Assembly (NCBI GenBank): GCA_034666465.1
Contig: JAXDLT010000092.1
Location: 1-7,372, forward strand
Direction of reading: 5' to 3'
DNA length: 7,372 bases
Origin: CF-96 sp028287605
GTDB taxonomy: Bacteria; Chloroflexota; Dormibacteria; Aeolococcales; Aeolococcaceae
Made by a program: the position numbers and the translations under genes. A model generated the notes under the pieces. It saw only the letters and a program-made list of their open reading frames with translations. It was not told the origin of the DNA and ran no database searches. Numbering within the stretch: position 1 is the first letter of the stretch; each line of letters opens with the position of its first letter. Positions 5,469 to 7,372 of this stretch are shown here, one piece after another.

Positions 5469-7372
5469 CGGGGCGGGTCCGCGCCCGACGCCAGCACCCC
5501 GAGGACCCCGTCCGCATACAGCTTCAGCTTCTCGTCGCCGACCCCGGGCACGGCGCGGAGCTCGGCGGGGCTGGAGGGCCGCCGCCGGGCGATCTCGGCG
5601 AGGGTGCGGTCGTGGAAGACGACGTACGCGGGCACGGCGCGCTCGCGGGAGGTCTCCGAGCGCCAGCGGCGGAGCCGCACGAAGACCGCCTCGGCGCCGG
5701 GGTCGAGCCCCTCGGTGGCCGCGGCGGACCGGTCGCGGGAGGCGGCGGGGCGGCTGCCCGGCCGCGGGTCGGCGATCTCCAGCGCCCGGTCGCCGCGCAT
5801 CGCCTCCACCCCGTGCGGGGTGATGTCGACGGTCGGGTAGGGAGCGCCGGCGATCCGCAGCGCGCCGGAGTCGGCGAGCCGTCGCAGCAGCTCGACGACG
5901 TCCGCCTCGCGCCAGCCGCGCAGCGCCCCGAAGGTCGGGATGGCGGAGGCGCCGGCGATGTCGCGGCTCTGGGAGCCGACCAGCACGCGCGCCAGCTTCA
6001 CCGTCCCCACCCGCCCGCGGAGGCGGGCCGCCGCGCTCAGCGCCTGGCGGATCGGGGTGGCGGCGAGGAGCGGCCCGGTGACGGAGCCGGTGCCCGCGCA
6101 GACGTCGCAGCGATCGCCGCAGACCGCCGCGGCGGGGTCCTCGCCGAAGTACGCGACCACGTCGAGGTGGCGGCAGCGGCGGCCGGCCAGGTAGTCCATC
6201 AGCCGCTGGAAGCGCGCCTGGGCCGCCCGCCGGTGGGCGGCGACCCGGCCGTGGTCGACGGGGAGGAGGTGGGACGCCATCGGGGTCGCCACCCCGCCCT
6301 CGATGGCGCCGGCGTCGCGGAGCAGCTCGCGGGCGGCGTCGCCGGCGCGGTCGGGCAGGGAGCGCACCAGCGGGTCGCGGGCGACCACCAGCCGCCAGGC
6401 GCCGGGGTCGTACCCCTCCTCCACCAGCGACCGGTGGACCGCGCCCACAGTGGCCGCGTCGGGGTGCGCGGTCTCGATGAAGAACTCGGGGAGCCGCCGG
6501 TCGGCGGGAGCGTGGACGACCACGCAGGTGGCGGGCAGCCCGTCCCGTCCGGCCCGGCCCGCCTGCTGGTAGTACTCCTCGAGGGAGAGCGGCAGGCCGG
6601 CGTGGATGACCTGGCGCACGGTGGCGATGTCGACCCCCATGCCGAACGCGCTGGTGGTGACGGCGACGCGCACCGCGCCGGTGGCGAAGCGCTCCTGGGC
6701 GAGCGAGCGCTCCTCGGCGCTGAGCTCGGCGTGGTAGAGCATGGTGGGGTGGCGGGTCTGGAGCCGCGCCGCCAGCGTCGCCGCCCGGGCCCGGGTGCCG
6801 GCGTAGACGATGGTGTGGCCGTCGCCGGGGTCGACCAGCTGGTCGATGCGCTCCATCTTGGCGCGCTCGTCGCGCACCCGCTCGGCGGCGAGGTGGAGGT
6901 TGGGCCGGGCGAAGCCGTGGACCGCCTCGAAGGGCTCGCGCAGCCCCAGCCGCCGGGCGACGTCCCGGCGCACCTCCTCGGTGGCGGTGGCGGTGCAGGC
7001 GACCAGCTGGACGGGCGCGAGGGCGGCCGCGACCTCGCCGATGCGCAGGTAGTCGCGGCGGAAGTCGTGACCCCACTCGGAGATGCAGTGGGCCTCGTCG
7101 ACCACGATGCGCGCCGGCCGCCGCCCGGCGAGCATCCCGCGCAGGTCGGCGCGCACCAGCCGCTCGGGGGCGACGTAGAGCAGCCGGATCGCACCCTCGC
7201 GGTAGGCACGCTCGATGCGCCGCTGCTCGGGAGCGTCGAGGTTGGAGTGCAGCGCCGCGGCCTCCACACCGAGCTGCTCGAGAGCGTCGATCTGGTCCTT
7301 CATCAGCGCGATCAGCGGTGAGACCACCACCGTCGGCGCCTCGGTGAGCACCGCGGGAAGCTGGTAGCAGAG
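5465..7372 (-). CDS. recQ: ATP-dependent DNA helicase RecQ (5' end beyond window)
   Basis: RecQ is a 3'-5' superfamily 2 DNA helicase acting in recombinational repair and fork processing. 635 residues are visible; the first (LCYQLPA) follow directly on motif I, so the Walker A lysine and roughly the first 40-50 residues lie past the right edge. In visible numbering: motif Ia VVSPLIALMKDQ (about 16-27); DEAH box at 92-95 followed by the RecQ aromatic loop CISEWGHDFR; motif III ACTATAT (125-131); motif V and the RecQ motif VI QQAGRAGRDG (269-278). A zinc-binding domain has C400, C418, C422 and C425. An RQC winged-helix region follows (about 438-525), then an acidic/Arg-Pro linker and a C-terminal HRDC domain (about 558-627). 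About 65 residues more than in E. coli RecQ separate motif VI from the zinc Cys cluster. It is the upstream gene of the recQ-holA pair. Confidence 0.97.
   Translation of the reverse strand, partial: LCYQLPAVLTEAPTVVVSPLIALMKDQIDALEQLGVEAAALHSNLDAPEQRRIERAYREGAIRLLYVAPERLVRADLRGMLAGRRPARIVVDEAHCISEWGHDFRRDYLRIGEVAAALAPVQLVACTATATEEVRRDVARRLGLREPFEAVHGFARPNLHLAAERVRDERAKMERIDQLVDPGDGHTIVYAGTRARAATLAARLQTRHPTMLYHAELSAEERSLAQERFATGAVRVAVTTSAFGMGVDIATVRQVIHAGLPLSLEEYYQQAGRAGRDGLPATCVVVHAPADRRLPEFFIETAHPDAATVGAVHRSLVEEGYDPGAWRLVVARDPLVRSLPDRAGDAARELLRDAGAIEGGVATPMASHLLPVDHGRVAAHRRAAQARFQRLMDYLAGRRCRHLDVVAYFGEDPAAAVCGDRCDVCAGTGSVTGPLLAATPIRQALSAAARLRGRVGTVKLARVLVGSQSRDIAGASAIPTFGALRGWREADVVELLRRLADSGALRIAGAPYPTVDITPHGVEAMRGDRALEIADPRPGSRPAASRDRSAAATEGLDPGAEAVFVRLRRWRSETSRERAVPAYVVFHDRTLAEIARRRPSSPAELRAVPGVGDEKLKLYADGVLGVLASGADPPR

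Noticed and set aside
3859..5517. Upstream part of the 848-codon minus-strand open frame that ends in ispE
   Set aside because: Only the last 295 codons match IspE. The rest runs antisense through rpsT and out of frame through holA; stop codons are rare because of the GC content.
5469..7076. 869-codon minus-strand frame as a HolA fusion
   Set aside because: The part upstream of 5468 is a shifted frame of recQ with low-complexity sequence. HolA starts normally at 5468.
1..7372. tRNA, rRNA, riboswitch, CRISPR, insertion sequence, toxin-antitoxin or phage-defence genes
   Set aside because: I looked on both strands and found no such signal; almost all bases belong to the seven genes described, and the largest gap is the 109 bases between ispE and rpsT.

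Overview
The window is very GC-rich (roughly three quarters G+C by eye), densely coded, and carries seven genes: six recognisable housekeeping genes and one unrecognised membrane protein gene. The mix fits a high-GC bacterium with Gram-positive-type peptidoglycan: a MurT/GatD pair for lipid II amidation, the MEP isoprenoid pathway, and a holA-rpsT neighbourhood as in Firmicutes. I infer a Chloroflexota-related (for example Dormibacterota-like) or actinobacterial genome, but no marker here fixes the phylum. I see no mobile element, CRISPR array, RNA gene or phage gene, and no gene-free stretch longer than about 110 bases.

Layout: (a) 1-747, minus: membrane protein of unknown function, cut by the left window edge; it appears to have its own promoter placed for a leaderless or nearly leaderless mRNA. 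(b) 780-3858, minus: ispE, murT and gatD, transcribed in that order. Both junctions are ATGA stop/start overlaps, so the three are almost certainly translationally coupled. (c) 3859-3967: short divergent promoter region with a clear extended -10 box for rpsT. (d) 3968-4426, plus: rpsT (ribosomal protein S20), GTG start, with an unusually long basic alanine-rich C-terminal tail. (e) 4427-4466: short gap between convergent genes with a GC-rich hairpin. (f) 4467-7372, minus: recQ (5' end beyond the right edge) followed by holA, again joined by an ATGA overlap.

How they work together: IspE performs the ATP-dependent step of the MEP pathway that leads to IPP/DMAPP and so to the undecaprenyl carrier of cell-wall precursors. 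MurT-GatD then amidates the D-glutamate of lipid II. The ispE-murT-gatD operon therefore links carrier-lipid supply with modification of the lipid-linked precursor. RecQ (repair helicase) and HolA (delta subunit of the polymerase III clamp loader) form a DNA-maintenance pair.

I did not find a strong candidate for a new biological system. The points most worth a second look are the S20 tail, the unrecognised membrane protein with its own promoter, the ispE-murT-gatD coupling, and an extra segment inside RecQ.
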